Assembly: GCA_051294375.1 (NCBI GenBank)
Contig: CM119265.1
Span: forward strand, 8,750,772-8,814,771
Source of the DNA: Paraspadella gotoi
Taxonomy: Eukaryota; Chaetognatha
Direction: 5' to 3'
Length of the DNA stretch: 64,000 nt
Positions within the stretch are counted from its first letter, which is position 1, and each line of letters starts with the position of its first letter. A program made the translations under genes and the position numbers. This document shows, in pieces, positions 61,681 to 64,000 of this stretch. The notes beneath the pieces are model-generated. The model ran no database searches, was not told where the DNA came from, and saw only the letters and a list, made by a program, of their open reading frames with translations.

Positions 61681-63969
61681 ATCCGTTGACGAATCTTGGT
61701 TGGACGATCTTCTTTGTGTTTCGATTCACATTTGCTCAAAATTTTCACGCGTCTAGCGTTTGCAAAGAGGACGGAATCTGTTTCGGTCACTGTTACTGGT
61801 GAGATTTGAAACAGCACCAATATTGTTTCGAGGGGGAAGAGTTTGAAGAATCCTAAGTCTTGTTGTTTGTTTTTTCCAAACGAAAAGAAATCAATCAGGT
61901 GAGGGGAAGGATAACGAAAACAATTTGCCTACGAAGGTTTTCGACTGGTCCGCAGTGGAGAATACAATAACAATAACAAATAGCTGTGCTAGCAGCGATC
62001 GCGATCGTAGTCGTAAATTATATTATATAATTATATAATATATATAGCTAATTATATTCGTAGAAAAATATATTGCTTTCACTGTAGGTCCTACCAATCA
62101 CGGAGTTATGAATGCTGCAATCAACTTTGTCGAGATCGAAAGAAAGGGTGTTTTGAATATGACGCCTGCAAGTCGAGTGAGTTTTTTCACATTACCGTTT
62201 TTTGACTTTAGAAAAAATGGTATAAAGTTAAATAACAGGTTATTTTTGATTGGTTATTGTTAAATGATTATCGAGCCTCAAAACCACTAAATAAATTATA
62301 GTTATATAATAATACATACAAAATAATCATTATTTTATTTATTGCCTTTTTTGTATTCTTTCCTTTAAATTTTTCGCGGCCCTCGCAGCGCACGGAGGAT
62401 GGAGCGAATGGGATCCATGGACAACGTGCCCCGCCACTTGCGAAAACCCTGACGCGAATCGAACCCGGACACGAACCTGTACGAACCCAAAGCCGAAGCG
62501 AAATTTATTCGGACTTGAATGCCAAGGAGAGTCAGTACAGTTTCTTCCGTGCCAGTTGTCATCGGAAGAGATGAAAAAGTGCAACGGTGAGTAACGAAAC
62601 GAGTTAAAGTTTGATGTGGTGTTGAGCGGTATCTATTGTAAGATTATTGTAGCAGAAAACATGACGTCAAACCTGTTAAAACCCTTTCATCTTACCAGGG
62701 TACAAAGAAAACAATAATACGTAATAATCAATAGGAATTAGTTCATGTCCAACAGTGTATTCTCAGAATTTTCAACACAAAATTAGTCCATTAAATTAGT
62801 GATGTCGAGGCTTTCTCACTTAAATAATATTTATTAGTATTATATTATTATTATTATTATTCTTATTATTATTATTATATTTATATGAAATTGGTACAAC
62901 CAATATAAAAATTATCCATTCATTTTATAAATAAGCTATCTTGTCCCTGACTTTGGACAGGCTTTGGTGGTTTAAGGCCTCCATCACACTTACAAGATAA
63001 TAACATAGCAGTTTTCTGCAATTATATATTTAAATAAATACACTAACGCTACCATTTGTCCCTACTTCTTTTTTTGGGCAGTCGTTACAATCATCGGTCT
63101 TAGCTGTGGGTTTGCTCTCGTCGCCGTCATCCTAATTATCGTGGTGATTGCTTTCGCCTACCATCATCGAAATCGTAAGCACGAGGAAGTGATTTTCGTC
63201 GTCGAAAGTTGTTTTTCACAACCCTGCCTTTGTTTCAGCGCGTTTCTATTCTCGGGCCCAACAAGAATCGCGCAGTATAGGCGAGCACACGTTCGAGGTG
63301 AAAGAACCAGACAGCATCGGCAGCGCGAGCGACATACTCTTGGATTTCGAAGACGAAATCGTGGACTTAGCCGAAGGCACGCCAAAACAATTCACAAATA
63401 TTGATGTTTAAAAAAAAAAAAATATTGAATTTCGTCTTTTCGTTATAAACATTTTCACAGAACAGACGCCGGCAAAAGACGAAACGGTTCCCAAAATAAT
63501 CGGCGATTCGTCCGTCGATGACGCAACCGCGTCAACGTTTTTAAGGGCGACCTTTGCCGACGAATTTCAGCCACGCCCACACGTCGATTTCGATATAATG
63601 ACGCCAGGGCCACCGCCGCGGTCGAAGATGACGAATTCGCAGCCTTTTCCGCCATCGATGCGACAGACGGAGCCTCCGCCGATGCAGCTGCCGCCCGCCA
63701 GCTCTTTCGACGTCTCAGAGTTCGGCCAGCCCCTTCGCACCTATGGTAACCGGGAGCTACGAGTGGCGAGCGACGCGTCGACGGAGGACATACCCGACTC
63801 CAACAATTTGAATGACATTTCCTATGTCAACGCCAATGTGATTGTTATTGATGTCCCGAATGACATTTCGATCTCGGCCTCCAGTTCCGGGATTTATTAT
63901 CCCGTACTATATGATCGGCAGGAAGACGTCCCGAGCATTGAACAGTTGATGGGATCGAGAATGGAATAG
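61677..63969 (+). CDS. Gene D: paralogous single-pass membrane protein with 8-Cys module and canonical six-Cys TSP1 repeat (224, 336 or 390 aa)
   Basis: Exons are 61677-61798, 62088-62176, 62389-62586, 63082-63174, then 63239-63405 or 63239-63411, and 63461-63969 or 63466-63969. Here the Cys module is split by an extra phase 2 intron; Cys at 29,35,39,50,51,55,62,68 follow the family spacing. Residues 71-136 are the most canonical TSP1 repeat of the four: GGWSEWDPWTTC, PATC, RTRTRTC, with six Cys. The helix is about 138-163. Three tails are possible: stop inside exon 5 at 63409-63411 (224 aa); exon 5 joined to exon 6 across a 60-bp intron with weak donor GTTTAA (390 aa); or exon 5 skipped so the TM exon joins exon 6 at 63461 (336 aa). 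Exon 6 encodes a Pro-rich, Asp/Ser-rich tail with IYYPVL, an ITIM-like match. The ATG overlaps the stop of an upstream open exon (ATGA). Confidence 0.75.
62884..62961 (+). repeat. 78-bp dispersed repeat, copy in intron 3 of gene D
   Basis: It matches 54031-54108 over its whole length with roughly ten differences by eye, while the flanking sequence differs. It is preceded by an ATT-rich microsatellite (62835-62882). Confidence 0.7.
63239..63411 (+). other. Gene D exon 5, candidate alternative tail exon
   Basis: The exon starts after TGTTTCAG, in phase with the TM exon, and reads about 57 residues of acidic tail containing SIGEHTFEVKEPDSIGSASD, up to TAA at 63409-63411. A GT at 63406-63407 would allow joining in phase 0 to 63466. 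No good phase 1 donor exists except GTATAG near 63274, so whether this exon is terminal or internal is open. Confidence 0.55.
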
Positions 63970-64000
63970 GGGAGTAGCTCGTCTACTACATTGCAATATT

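Overview
The window is animal (metazoan) nuclear DNA. The evidence is genes split into short coding exons by GT...AG introns, an exon matching the SAPCD2 family, single-pass membrane proteins carrying thrombospondin type-1 (TSP1) repeats with most introns in phase 1, dense microsatellites, and numerous long introns and intergenic tracts. Several introns are only 60-90 bp. I cannot name the species. No bacterial genes, CRISPR arrays, rRNA genes or intact tRNA genes were seen.

Layout. Bases 1-10206 are repeated, identical wherever I compared them, at 27141-37346; this block is noncoding-looking and rich in (CT)n, (GA)n and (ATT)n plus a 7-copy minisatellite. The left copy ends in noisy sequence at a 25-N gap, exactly where the right copy runs into a (GA)n tract, so an assembly duplication is the simplest reading. 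Bases 10459-27140 are single-copy and AT-rich. At 11.5-14.1 kb, and less clearly at 21.1-22.9 kb, GC-richer islands with good donor and acceptor sites look like exons of unidentified genes. At 37969-38237 on the minus strand lies the first coding exon of a SAPCD2-like gene. Bases 38.2-53.2 kb are mostly microsatellite with three gaps or gap-linked duplications, including a noisy two-copy tandem repeat (43.7-47.5 and 47.5-50.3 kb). One of its copies carries a 647-bp hairpin transposon-like insertion whose empty site is visible in the other.

The main biological content is at 53.2-64.0 kb: four head-to-tail plus-strand genes (here A, B, C, D) with the same plan: signal peptide, a small 8-cysteine module, one TSP1 repeat, one transmembrane helix, and a cytoplasmic tail unrelated between paralogues. 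I rebuilt their exons by hand; phases agree at every junction and the summed lengths are multiples of three. Genes C and D each appear able to splice the transmembrane exon to more than one tail exon. The cluster looks like a rapidly diversifying receptor or adhesion family; I know of no described family with this exact architecture, and its function is not known from sequence.
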